Source of the DNA: Castanea sativa
Lineage: Eukaryota; Streptophyta; Magnoliopsida; Fagales; Fagaceae
NCBI RefSeq assembly: GCF_040712315.1
Contig: NC_134017.1
Location: 81,597,987-81,661,986, forward strand
DNA: 64,000 nucleotides
Reading direction: 5' to 3'
In this document: positions 33,826 through 44,646 of the stretch, piece by piece
Numbering within the stretch: the stretch's first letter is position 1
Layout: each line of letters starts with the position of its first letter
Made by a program: the position numbers and the translations under genes
Notes under the pieces: generated by a model
What the model was told of the DNA's origin: nothing
Database searches by the model: none
The model's input: only the letters and a program-made list of their open reading frames with translations

Positions 33826-34757
33826 AAATGAATAGATATCATTTATCAAACAATATCATTCAAATTATGCATACACTTGAGCAGCAAGATGAGAAGTAAG
33901 ATCAACTTCCAATGGGGTGGCTTTCAGGTCGGTAAGTCCAACTTTCTCAGTCATGTCCACGGGTTCATTTGATGGGGTTGCAATTTCGAAAGCATGCAAC
34001 AAGATAGCTAGTGTGAGTTGTGTAACTTGAAGAGCAAATGAAATCCCAGGGGCACATTCTTCTACCACTGCCAAATGGTATCAACTCAAAATGTTGGCCC
34101 TTAATATTGACACCCTTGTGAGTTATAAGGAATCTTTCAGGTCGAAATTCAGTTGGATCCACCCGCACACTTGGGTCTCGATGGAGTTTTGGAACATTAA
34201 CAAGAAGTCGTGTACCTGTTGGGATGTTATAGCCAGCCAAAGTACAGTCTTCCAAGGACTCATGTGCCACTAAGAGTGGTGCAGTAGGGTATAAACGCAT
34301 TGTTTCTTTAAGGATAGCTTGGAGATACTCCAAGTTTTTCACATCTGATTCCTTCACTTGCCTTTCTTTACCAACTTGGACGTCTAATTCTTGCTGAGCT
34401 TTCTTTAGAGCTTCACGATTATTGAGAAGTAAAGAGAGAGCCCAAGTCAATGTTACTGTTGTTGTTTCTGTGGCAGCTAAGATAAGGCCCTACAATGCAA
34501 AAGTAATGCAAATGAAATGTGGGGAATTAATGTCCTTCTAAATATCAGTACGCGTATAAAAGAAAAAGGTGTAGAATTTATAAAGTTTTGCTTTAAAATG
34601 AATCAAATTAGTTTGTAAATTTTCAAGTTTGCTAAAGTAATTAGGTAAATCTTGTAAATTTATATTGACACTATTCATTTTGAATTTAATTATTTAATTA
34701 TATATTCTTTCTTTATGTATTTCGAGGATGAGGAGAGAGAGAGAGAGTGGATGGTGG

Positions 34758-35113
34758 TGTAGAGAATTAACACGAAATTTCCAAATCTGTAAGAAACAAA
34801 AATAGAGAAAAACACACGCCAAAGAAAAATAATCATACTCATAAAATAATATTTACGTGGTTCGGCAATTTGCCTACGTCCATGGAATTACAAGGATTTC
34901 ACTATTATCAGGAAAAAATATAAAGTGCGGCCGTACAGTTTTTCGCTCTCTCAAAAACAACCACAACAACCCTAATCACTAAAACAACGTTTTTCTATAT
35001 CCTGCGCACAAGATTCTAAATTCTCAGAAAATCTCCCATTAAAAACCATGCAACATTATTTGGGTTGAGTCGTTAACCGGATCAAATACAATTAGGCTTT
35101 ACAAAGCCCAACA
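34758..35113 (-). mobile_element. Solo LTR, 356 bp, in the P450 intron
   Basis: On the plus strand it runs TGTAGAGAATT to AAGCCCAACA, with GGTGG before and GGTGA after (4 of 5 match). The motif TTTACGTGGTTCGGCAATTT is widespread in plant LTRs. An older relative lies at about 51690-52160. Confidence 0.7.
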
Positions 35114-35627
35114 GGTGATTGTTGTGTATGAAAAAAGAGAAACAAATTTAAAAATCAAGAAAATTTGATATTTTAATAAAATGTAGTGTAAAATTGATAA
35201 TTTGATGTGGACTGTTTAAAAAGTGAATATATAAAATAATAAAATAAAAAAAGTACATTCTTATACTAAAATAAACAAATTTTTTTTTGCATAAACTAAT
35301 GCAAATGCTCAACTCCACAAGTCCACCTCCACAATAAGACGAGTGAATCAATTTTGCTATTTTTAGGATCCAAAATGTCTTCCTAACCTTCTGCAATTTT
35401 CAGGAACGTGTTCGTTGGCAATTTCATCTTCCTAAGTGATTTGGTGAATGACTTATTTAAAATATTAATATTGGACTACTTTCCACCCCCGGGCCGCCCC
35501 CAAAAAAAAAAAAAAAAAATACTACGTTTGCCAATGCAAATATTAGAGTTTGTGAACAATACTTACGAATGAGAAAAACATTCTTATACACTCGTTAATA
35601 TATACTATGTATTTATTATATAGTACC

Positions 35628-36143
35628 TGTGAGGACCCGAGGACCTGAGAACCCGAAGACCCGAAGAAAGGAAGGCCAACATTTAGAATGAAAGATGAGG
35701 TCTCTCCAGGTGTGCCCGAAGATGAGGTGGCGTGGACGATAACTAAATAAGGGGCATGTTACAAATATCTGGTTGTAATAGGCTGATTTGGAAGGTTGCA
35801 AGGTTGCATTAAATGCTGGGCAACAACCATTTTGGCCGCATTAATTAGCAAGCATCTCCTCTATCCGTCGCATTAATGTGGACATGACCTGAACAGTACG
35901 GGATGCAAAGTGGAATCTTGTTCCATTGCCGACGGACAAGTGTCACGGGAAAAGGACCGCAGATTGCAAGGTGTAAGGCTACGATGAAAGCAAAGAATAG
36001 TATAAATAGGAATCAAGAGATTACGAGGAGGGGGCTTTTTGTTGTTGAACCCTCTCTACCAAATGTATTGTATGAGGACTCTTAAGTGAATAGAGCAACA
36101 ATAACGTTTCGAAGATTGATTTTATGAGCTTTTGGTCCTTACA
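35628..36143 (+). mobile_element. Solo LTR, 516 bp, in the P450 intron
   Basis: It begins TGTGAGGACCCGAGG and ends TTTTGGTCCTTACA. GTACC lies directly on both sides (35623-35627 and 36144-36148), a perfect 5-bp target duplication. A TATA-like TATAAATAGG at about 36001 precedes the transcript-start region, so the LTR sense strand is plus, opposite to the host gene. Confidence 0.92.
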
Positions 36144-37496
36144 GTACCCATAATTTCACACGTCCACAATTTTTTAAACATGTCCAGACTTAACAATGAA
36201 TACATAATATATACAAACAATGTACATTAATGAGTGTGCAATAAACCTCTTTGATATTTAGCGAGGTTTTTAGTATTGTTTATTGTATGCGTGAATTAAT
36301 ATGGTAATGAACCAAAAATGGGCAGGAAAAAAAAAAAACCTTACCAGGCATGTAGCTTTGATGATTGTAGCAGCATCATAACTAGAAATCTCATCCTCAT
36401 CAGTGACAATGGATAACAATACATCCATAAAATCCTGGTTTTCCTTCATCTCACCGCACAATTTCCTCTGCTTATGTTTTTCTAGCCATCCTCCAACTAT
36501 ATGATCCAATGTTTTTGCAGTCTTTTTCATAGATTTCTCATATCCTCCCACGTCCAACCACCTTAGATAAGGAAGTGCATCTGACACCACAAATGTTCCA
36601 GTCAAATGGAAAAAATCTCTCAATGCCTTTCGACATTCATCATTCCATTCATTCTCATCCTTGGTCGTAGCCGCACCAAATCGCTTCCCTACAACCATCC
36701 TAGATACTATATTTAGAGTTGTGTACCCAAACCATCTTTTCATTTCCACAAACACTTTGTTTTTCTTGCCCAATAGCTCAAATACTTCTTTTATAGAGTC
36801 ATTTAGCTCCACCTCTCTAATGTGTTTGAGCATCTCAAGGCGGTGGTTTGAGAGGAACTCTAGCATGGTCATTTTTCTCATTTGGCGCCAATAAGGACCG
36901 TAAGGGCTAAACCCAAATATGGCATAGTTGTAGCCCAATAGTTCTAGAGCTAGAGCTTTTGGACGGTTGGCAAAGACTTTGTCATTAGTGGTAAAACATT
37001 CTTTAGCTATCTCCGAACTGCTTACCACTAGAGTTCGATGCTCTCCCAACCAAATAGTGAAAATTGGTCCATACTTGTCAGCTATGTTACCCAAAGTTAT
37101 AAGGGGGGGGGGGGGGGGGGGGGTGTTGTGACCCTCCTAATAGGTGGAGGTGGCCAATCAATGGCCATGCATTGCCAGCTTCCGGTGGATCTTTCTTTTT
37201 ACTACTAAATTTTTGAACTCTTTTTGATATACATAAGTATAAGAGGAAGAAGAGAAATAGAAAGAAGGCTAAGATGCTGGCCATAGAAGATAAAAGTTGT
37301 GAAAGGATTTGTAGTTGTACTATGATTATATAATCTATATAAACCTGGTTTAAAACACTAGTATTACTATTTATTGCTGTGTATCACTAATAAATAAAGA
37401 AGCTTATTTTTTTGAAAAAAAATAAATAAAGCAATGCAAATCTCCACTATCAATCCCACCATCTATATATATATCGGTGAAGTTGAGAGAAAATAC

Positions 37497-37970
37497 AATT
37501 AAATTCTAAATTAGAGTCTAATTTTGTGCCATGTGTCTTATCTAATTTTAAATTTATGTGTCAAATAAATTATTAGGTGCAAAAATCAAAGAGTATAAAT
37601 TCAATTAGATTCTATATTGAATTTTAATTGAAATTTAATTTTGTGCCATGTGCCCTATCTAATTTTTTAATTTTTGTGGCAAGTGAATTATTGGGTGCAA
37701 AAACTGAAAAGTCTAGATCCAACTAGATTTTAAATCATGTCTAATTTTGCACTATGTGTCTCGTCTAATTTTTTAATTTTTGTGTCAAGTGAATTATTAG
37801 GTGCGAGAATTAAAGAGTCTAAATTCAATTAGATTCTAAATTGAATTTTAAATGAAGTTCAATTTTGTGCCACGTGCCCCATCTATTTTTTAATTTTTAT
37901 TTTAATGACAAGTGAATTATTGGGTGCAAAAACTGAAGAGTCTAGATCCAATTAGATTCCAAATCATATA
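37497..37970. repeat. Minisatellite, about four units of 115-125 bp
   Basis: Units share TAATTTTGTGCCATGTG, CTAATTTTTTAATTTTTGTG, GTGAATTATTGGGTGCAAAAA and AGTCTAAATTCAATTAGATT. A fifth, diverged unit is at about 39085-39150. No coding signal. Confidence 0.85.
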
Positions 37971-38144
37971 TATATATATATATATATAAATTTGTGATTG
38001 GTTTTAAATGTATCTATGCATATGCACAGAGTTACATGTTAGTTTAAATAATAACCCATAAATAAAGAAATTTAAATATCCACTATCAATCCCAGCATTT
38101 AATAATTACCCATTGTAACTCCTTTATTTGCTCCATTTATAATA

Positions 38145-38325
38145 GAGAAATGATATGTCCACAATATTTTCACAACATTTTTACAACAAATCCTAAGTGG
38201 CAGGATGTTACTGGTTGTTATTGTTGGGGCAAAAAAGTAATCTTAGTGTTAGGTTCAAATTTGAACCAATAACAACTAACCACCTATGATTTGTTATAAA
38301 AATGTTGTGGACGTAGCACCTCTTT
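38145..38325. mobile_element. MITE, family member 1 of 3
   Basis: The terminal inverted repeats read GAGAAATGATATGTCCACAA and, from the right end reversed, GAGGTGCTACGTCCACAACA, each followed by ATTTT..ACAAATC. The interior has GGTTGTTATTGTTGGGGCAA. Relatives lie at 43402-43584 (opposite orientation) and 44490-44646. Confidence 0.8.
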
Positions 38326-38402
38326 TTATAATATATTGTAAAAGTTGGATCTCTCAAATTGGTGGATACACAAAATGATGACCCATGTCTCATTAACAAT
38401 AC

Positions 38403-38929
38403 AAACCAAGGACGGAGCTACATGTATGAGATGGGAGGCCATGAATTTTAATACTATATATAAATATTTAACATTTTAATCATTAGCCTACAAAAATTGG
38501 ACCTCCCACCCCCCCTCCCCGCCCCCGCCCCCGCCCCCGCCCCCGCCCCCCAAAATATTTGAGCTAGTTCAATGACGCTTTTAAAAAAAATTGTCCAATT
38601 GATCTAGTAGTTATAGAGAATGTTTTTTTTTTTTCTCACATTCATTTTTTATTGTAAAATGTGGTCTTGTGTCTATTAAATTTTTGGATCATTCATGTCT
38701 TTAAATACTTTATTAGTTCAATTAAAATTATTTTACTCACATTGGTAGATAATTTGGTAACTTATATTAAAAAAAAAACTTTAAGTATTTGCTTTGAAGG
38801 ACACTAAATTATATGAGTGTTCAGATGTATGTGTTTGTGCATATTTATAAAAGTTTGTATAAGCTAATAAATTAGTATCTTAAGTTGGCCCCTCCTAGAA
38901 AAAAAAAGTTTTGGCTATGCCCCCGCAGA
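38403..38929. mobile_element. Insertion of about 527 bp defined by empty sites
   Basis: The surrounding 318-bp unit is continuous at 40991 and about 42160 (ACAATACA-AAAACAATCTATAATC), but here it is split by this stretch. Its ends read GGACGGAGCTACATG and TTTTGGCTATGCCCCC, which look like inverted GGMGGAGCTA-type ends common in plant DNA transposons. It holds the (CCCCCG)n run at 38508-38550. Confidence 0.6.
38508..38550. repeat. (CCCCCG)n run, G-quadruplex capable on the minus strand
   Basis: Five CCCCCGC-type units with flanking C7 and C6 tracts sit in otherwise AT-rich DNA. The minus strand has at least six G4-or-longer tracts separated by single C bases. Confidence 0.9.
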
Positions 38930-38966
38930 AAACAATCTATAATCTCCAACGCCACGTGGTAGACAT

Positions 38967-39070
<104 letters not shown>

Positions 39071-39225
39071 CATATATAGGGAAATTTTAGAGAAAATTCA
39101 ATTAGAATTTGAAATTAAAATCTAATTTTGCACCATGTGTCTAAATTTATGTGGGAACCACATCCTAATTACCCACATAAGTTTATACAGCCTGTCCACT
39201 TAAGTTTTTTAATCTTTGTGCTAAG

Positions 39226-40515
39226 TAGGGGTGTCAAATGGGTGAATTTGGGTGGGTTTGGATTTGACATAATTGGGTTGGGTATATAAAACCCATTTAC
39301 CCATTAAAACTCATTTAACTAATTGCTTCTGACCCAAATCCACCCCAACCCAATTATAATGGGTAAACCCCAACTCACCCAATTACCCAATTATCTAAAA
39401 TACTAAAATGCCATTAAAGTAAAAACACCAACACTTTCTTAGATTTCCCTTTACCCTCTCTTTAGTCTCCATTCTTGGAATTAAAAATTCCACATCAGCA
39501 ATTATATTAAAAATCCAAATAAAAAAATATTTTCTTTTCTTTTCTATTTTCTCTCACTTTCTTGGCAACCAAACAGTACAACAAATACAAAGAAATGATC
39601 TTTCAAGCTCAAAACTTTCCCAGAAAAAAGAAAAAACAAAGAAATTTTTTTTCTTTACAATGGCCTCAGTTGGATAAGAAGAAGAGAGGAGGAGATTATG
39701 GAATGAGGCTTGGGATGAGAGAAGCTTGAGAAGCTCAGTGTTAGCGAGGCGGAGCTCAACGTTCTCGTGGCGGAGAGACTCGGCCTCAGAGAGAAGATCA
39801 GTTAGGCGAGCTCGGTAAAGATCGTAGTGGTCGTTGAGTTCTTGGTACTGGAGGATCAATCGAGCTTGGTTGAGGCGGTTCTGAGTGGACGAAATGACGT
39901 CGTCGATGGAGGAGGAACACGTGGATGGGCTACTCATGAGGGAGATCAAGTGGTGGTGGTGGTCGGTAATGGTGATTTTGACAGTTTCTTTACGCGGTGG
40001 TCGTGCTGGTGGTTGATGGAGGAGACGCGTCGTTCTCCATTTATGTCTGAAATTTTCCCGAGAAATAAATAGGGAAAAGAAAATCTTAGAAACAAGTTCT
40101 AAGTTACAGAATCGAACTAGAATGAATGAAATAGGTTCAAAAGATTAGAGAATAGAAACCGACCTGATGAGGTTTTGTGTAGAGAAGAATAATGAAAGAT
40201 CAGAGATAGAGAGAGCAAGCGAGAGAGAGAGAAGTGTTTAAAGGCTGAGAAAATGAAGGAAAATGAACTCCCTAAAACACTGAAACGTCTGAGTTCTTTT
40301 TTTTTTTTTTTTTAATGGGAAAGGCTGGGTTAAATTTGGGTAATTATTTTTGGGTTAAATGAGTCTCATTGGGTCTTTAGTTAAAACCCAATAATCACTG
40401 GGTCTAATTGGGTTGATGCCCATTTAACCCAACTAATAATTGTATGAGTTTGGGTTCAATTAGAGTGGGTGGATTTGGGTGGGCAAATGGGTTTGAGCTT
40501 ATTTTGTCACCCCTA
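39226..40515. mobile_element. hAT-type element, 1290 bp, carrying a captured gene 5' end
   Basis: The left end is TAGGGGTGTCAAATGGG and the reverse complement of the right end is TAGGGGTGACAAAATAAG. GTGCTAAG lies on both sides (39218-39225 and 40516-40523), a perfect 8-bp duplication. Subterminal arrays of GGGTTGGG/ACCCAACCC flank the interior, which is gene-derived (next entry). It belongs to the same broad class as 22058-22948. Confidence 0.9.
39554..40040 (-). pseudogene. Captured 5' gene fragment, CCCH zinc-finger (C3H14/15-like) N-terminal region
   Basis: An ATG at 40038-40040 starts a short Ser/Thr-rich stretch that stops after 16 codons. A different frame then opens at about 39990 with a His run, SSPSTCSSSIDDVISSTQNRL, and the heptad-like AESLRHENVELRLANTELLK. 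That combination resembles the N-terminal part of plant tandem CCCH zinc-finger proteins, recalled and not verified. No CCCH finger is present. A donor-like AG|GTCGG at about 40160 and the C/T-rich stretch at 40200-40270 suggest the 5' UTR, an intron and perhaps promoter were captured too. It lies wholly within the hAT ends. The frame change indicates decay. Confidence 0.6.
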
Positions 40516-40914
40516 GTGCTAAGTGAGTTAATAAGTGAAAAAAAAAAATATAATATTAATGAACTATAAAATTAAAAAAAAAAAAACCAATCACATATAG
40601 TGAATAAAAATCACCATAAAATAAAAGTCACCACACGTTCTATCTTATTAAAAATTAGAAAGGAAAAAAAAATCATAAGTAGTATTAAATTTATGTGAGA
40701 ATTTTAATATGTGACTAATTACGTTTACTTAAAAAAAAAGACTAATTATTTATATTTTTATGATAAAAATTATGTTTAATTTTAAATGTATTTATACATA
40801 TGCATTAATGAATGCATTACATGCTATTTTTTTATATAAGAATTTGACTAATTATTTATATTTTTACAATACAAATTATATTTAATTTTAAATGCATCCA
40901 TACGTTTGTTACAT

Positions 40915-42360
40915 GATAGTATATTATAAAAGTTGGATCCCTTAAATTGGTGGATACACAAAATGATGACCCATGTCTTATTCACAATACAGAAAATAAT
41001 CTATAATCTCCAACGCCATTTGGTAGACAATTATTGATTCATGTTGCTTATCAAACACCACATGGAAGATGTACGTTTTTAGACCCCTTAAATACAATCA
41101 GATTAACTTAGTTATTTAGTCAAGTGATTAACTTAGGTAAATTATGCAGATCTAGGTTAACACATATAAATCATATCATGCAAAACAGCGGAAATATAAA
41201 GAACACAGTGATATGATGATCCAAGAAAATCAAATTGGTAAAAAACCTGAGGAAGATTTAACCTAGCTATCCTCAAGGTATAACTGAATCTACTATGAAA
41301 GAATTGAATTTTACACAAGAGTGACTTAGACCACTAACATCCTATTACTACCTCGAGTAGGAAACTTATTACCACGACCATGTGACAGCTCTGAGTCCAC
41401 AGATTACTTCTTTCTTGAATTCTCAGCAAGTATAGCACTCTCGCTTGTATTTTTTTAAGCTCTTGAATCTGCAACTGAATCGATCACCAAACTCTTGACA
41501 CAATCTAGATCTTGATAACCCTAAGTGTATGTGAAGACAAACACCTCTAGATCTCACAAGAGATTTACACACACAACATAAAGAGTATTAACAGCTCTCT
41601 AAAAACGTGGCTAGAGTTTTCCCTTTTATACCTAGGGCAAAACATAAAACCCTAAACGTAAAACGGGCTTGGGCTGAGTTGAAATTTTTTTTGCAGAAAA
41701 ACAATCTGCACGACTTTCGATTGGTCAAGTCTAATTCTCGATTGATCGAGCTAGGCAGAATTGCATAGTAAATCCTGCAGCAACTCGATTCCAACTTTAC
41801 ATAAAAGACACATACTTTGAGCAGTCTAAACAAGACTAAAATGTTTTGATCATGGTTTGCCAACATTACAAATTAGAGTTCTAATACATTTAAACCTAAA
41901 GGTCTTAGAACCCAACAGAAGACATCCATTGGCATGTGTCAATCTTTTTGCCATGTATCACTAATAAATAAATAAACTTAAATCTCTATTATCAATCCCA
42001 CCCTTTAAATAATTACCCACTATAAACCCTTTAAATTGCTTCATAAATTTCTCCATTATTTTTATTTTTTATTTTGCATTAGTTACGTGATAGTATATTA
42101 TAAAGGCTGGATCTTATAAATTGGTGGATACACAAAATGACGACCCATGTCTCATTCACAATATAAAAAACAATTTATAATCTCCAATGCCACGTGGTAG
42201 ACAATTATTGATTCATGTTGCTTATCAAACATCACGTGACAGACAACCATTGGCATGTGTCAATCTTTTTGCCATGTATCACCAATAAATAAAGAAACTT
42301 AAATCTTCATTATCAATCTCACCATTTAAATAATTACTCACTATAAACTCCTTAATATGC
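40915..42360. repeat. Tandem repeat of about 318-bp unit, split by a solo LTR
   Basis: GGTGGATACACAAAATGA, CTCCAACGCCA, CAATTATTGATTCATGTTGC and CATGTGTCAATCTTTTTGCC recur in order. Landmarks at 41940 and 42254 give a 314-318-bp period. A diverged and interrupted third array portion is at about 37380-38960. No coding signal. Confidence 0.85.
41070..41917 (-). mobile_element. Solo LTR, 848 bp
   Basis: The plus strand runs TGTACGTTTTTAGACCCC to AGAACCCAACA, flanked by GAAGA on both sides (41065-41069 and 41918-41922). The neighbouring repeat unit at about 42230 is an empty site with no such insertion, which confirms the boundaries. Minus-strand sense begins TGTTGGGTTCTAAGACC. Confidence 0.93.
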
Positions 42361-42451
42361 TCCATAAACTTTTCTATTCTTTTTATTTATTATTATTTTT
42401 ATACAAGATAGAAATTCTACTCTAGCCTAATATAGGTGTATATGTGCGTCA

Positions 42452-42664
42452 AACTCGAGAAATTATACAGTCCTCTGGTGGACCACGTCACTTGTCCATC
42501 ATTCCACTAAAAGAATCTCACTTGTTTAAAATTGTTGAGTCAGTAATTAGTTTTTGTTTTAAAAAAATTTCTAACTCTACAATTTTAAACGGATAAGTCT
42601 TTTAGTGAAATGATGGACTACGTCACTTGCCCACCATGAGGACTTTATAATTTCTCGTGAAACT
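42452..42664. mobile_element. Fold-back MITE, arms about 100 bp
   Basis: The left arm (AACTCGAGAAATTATACAGTCCTC, GACCACGTCACTTGTCCATC, CACTAAAAGA, TTTAAAATTGT) is mirrored by the right arm ending AATTTCTCGTGAAACTC. The loop of about 30 bp is T/A-rich. The element is nearly all stem. Confidence 0.88.
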
Positions 42665-43401
42665 CCCTTCTAGAAACTTGAATCCTAGCTCCTACTTCCT
42701 ACAACCCACAAGCACTTATACTTGAAGAATAATCATCACGCTAGGGTGTGCGACGGTAAAATTTTTCCATTCTTACTCCACAACCAAAAGTTCCCCGTAA
42801 TCTACCATAATGAGGGGGAAAAAACTATGCATCTACCATTAATATTTTTATTTTCTTCTAAATTAATTCTTTTATTTAATGGATTTAAGTCATTTTAGGT
42901 CACATTTGTTGTCATTTTTCCATCATGTATGATGTATCATCACAAAAGTTACATTAGGGAAAAAACTAATAAGACGAAAAAATATCACATAAAGAATATA
43001 TATATACACACATATATATAAAATTATTAGTTGCCATAGTGTGTCAAAGTTGGTTTTTTTTTGTCTTTTTCATTTTTGTTGATTCATGAATGGTAATTAT
43101 GATATGGTCATGCAGTTAAATTTTTTCCTTCAAGAATTTAAATTGAAAATCACTTTATTTTTTCCCATTTTTTTGTCTCATTCTAAAAAAGAAAAAAAAA
43201 AACTATCCATAAATATGCACTACGAAATACTATAACTCTTTGTATGCCCCAAAAAAATTATAACTCCTTTAATTACTCCAACTATATTTTTACCATTTTT
43301 TTTTGTTACATTGCCTTAAATGTGCCTTATCCTATAAAATTAGAATGCCATTGATTACTTCATCTATATTTCTATCACATTTTGAGTTACATTATCCTAA
43401 A
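42665..43401. other. AT-rich intergenic DNA, nothing recognised
   Basis: No splice-coherent coding or repeat termini were seen, apart from short poly-T and TA runs. Confidence 0.5.
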
Positions 43402-43584
43402 GAGAGATGCTACGTCCACAACACTAACATTACTTTTTTGTTAGTTGGTTAGTTGTTATTGGTTCAAATTTGACCTTAACACTAACATTACTTTTTTGTC
43501 CCAACAATAACAGCCTTTAACAACCTGCCATTTAAGATTTGTTGTAAAAATGTTGCAAAAATGTTGTGAAAATATCATTTCTCT
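43402..43584. mobile_element. MITE, family member 2 of 3
   Basis: This is the opposite orientation to 38145-38325, with GAGAGATGCTACGTCCACAAC at the left and TTGTGAAAATATCATTTCTC at the right. Its left half holds an internal duplication of CTAACATTACTTTTTTGT, so it is rearranged. Confidence 0.75.
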
Positions 43585-43940
43585 TATCCTAAATGTGCAT
43601 TACCTTTTAAAATTACAAATGCATCTGTCAACAATTAAATTATTTAGCTATATATACCTCAAATTTCCATCCGTTTTTGTCATTTCTATGTTTTGCCTTC
43701 CTCCTCTTAAACTTTTCGGTTTCTCCCTCTACTAACACAAAATAAATAAAGAAATAGTCAATCTTAGTCCCTGATTAATTAAATCATTATACATCATTCT
43801 TTGTGGCCACTATAGGCATCAACAATGTGCAGCAGAATTGGGTTCAAAAGATGTTAGTCAGAATAAGAATAAGATCATTAGCGCACACTTTAGTTAATCA
43901 GCAAATAGTATGATGCATAATAAGATTAATGATTGAGAGA

Positions 43941-44018
43941 ATTTAAACTTATGGCGTCCGCTCTTGATGATAACTCTTTATCATCAAACCAAGACACCAA
44001 TCAATTTTTGGTGTATGC
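43941..44018 (-). mobile_element. SINE fragment (3' part)
   Basis: GGCGTCCGCTCTTGATGATA, TTTATCATCAAACCAAGACA and TTTTTGGTGTATGCC match the 3' half of the longer copy at 47376-47505. Confidence 0.65.
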
Positions 44019-44489
44019 CACACTTTTACAATGGAAAATTTAATTGAATGTCAATTACCTAACAATAGTATGATACATAATAGTTTCTAGTGTGGGAAAA
44101 TTGTGTCGTCAAATAAGAGATGTTTGTGAAGATGGAAATTCAATCATTTGATGGGTCCAAGCACACATTTGAAGTGAACTCGGCAAAGGAAGAGATCAAC
44201 AACAATTGAAATTTTCTTCCTTTAGTTGTTACTTAATTTTATTTAAACGATAAACTTATATTAAGCAAAAAAAATTACAAATACTATGATTATTTTAGTA
44301 AAAAATATCCCCATCGATCTCCTTTTCTGGGGCGGATTCTCAAAAATAAAAAAATTTAGTAAAAAATATATTTTTTTTAAATTGTGCAAAGCACGGGTCA
44401 ACAAACTAGTTAAATTACAAGATTCTTAACCCATAAAATATATATTAAATAGTTGGTAAGTGTTACACTTCTCATTATATTTTTTTTTA

Positions 44490-44646
44490 AAAGAAACTTT
44501 CAACAATATTTTTTATTACTGGTTGTTATTATTGAGACAAAAAAGTAATCTTAGTGTTAGGTTCAAATTTGAATTAATAATAACTAACCACCTATGATTT
44601 GTTGTGAAAATATTATAAAAATATTGTGGACATAACATCTCTCTTA
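44490..44646. mobile_element. MITE, family member 3 of 3
   Basis: Same interior as 38145-38325 (GGTTGTTATTATTGAGACAA, AGTAATCTTAGTGTTAGGTT), with right terminus AATATTGTGGACATAACATCTCTC. The left terminus is degenerate. Confidence 0.7.

Larger units (their letters stand above)
33865..37284 (-). pseudogene. CYP82-type cytochrome P450, two exons, frame-broken
   Basis: Exon 1 is 37284-36345 and starts MASILAFFLFLFFLLYLC, a membrane anchor. Exon 2 is 34489-33865. P450 marks are present: the hinge WPLIGHLHLLGG, I helix [10 protein letters not shown] (34489 onward), ExxR as [12 protein letters not shown] as FRPERFL, and the haem loop [14 protein letters not shown]. Two defects occur. A run of 21 G at 37103-37123 replaces the PPHI codons seen in the tandem copy and shifts the frame. 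An extra C at about 34049 follows the haem cysteine, so CPGISFAL becomes CPWDF. With both corrected in thought, length and domain order are normal for CYP82. The intron is 1.85 kb and carries two solo LTRs. Either defect could be a sequencing error in a homopolymer, so loss of function is likely but not certain. Confidence 0.88.
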
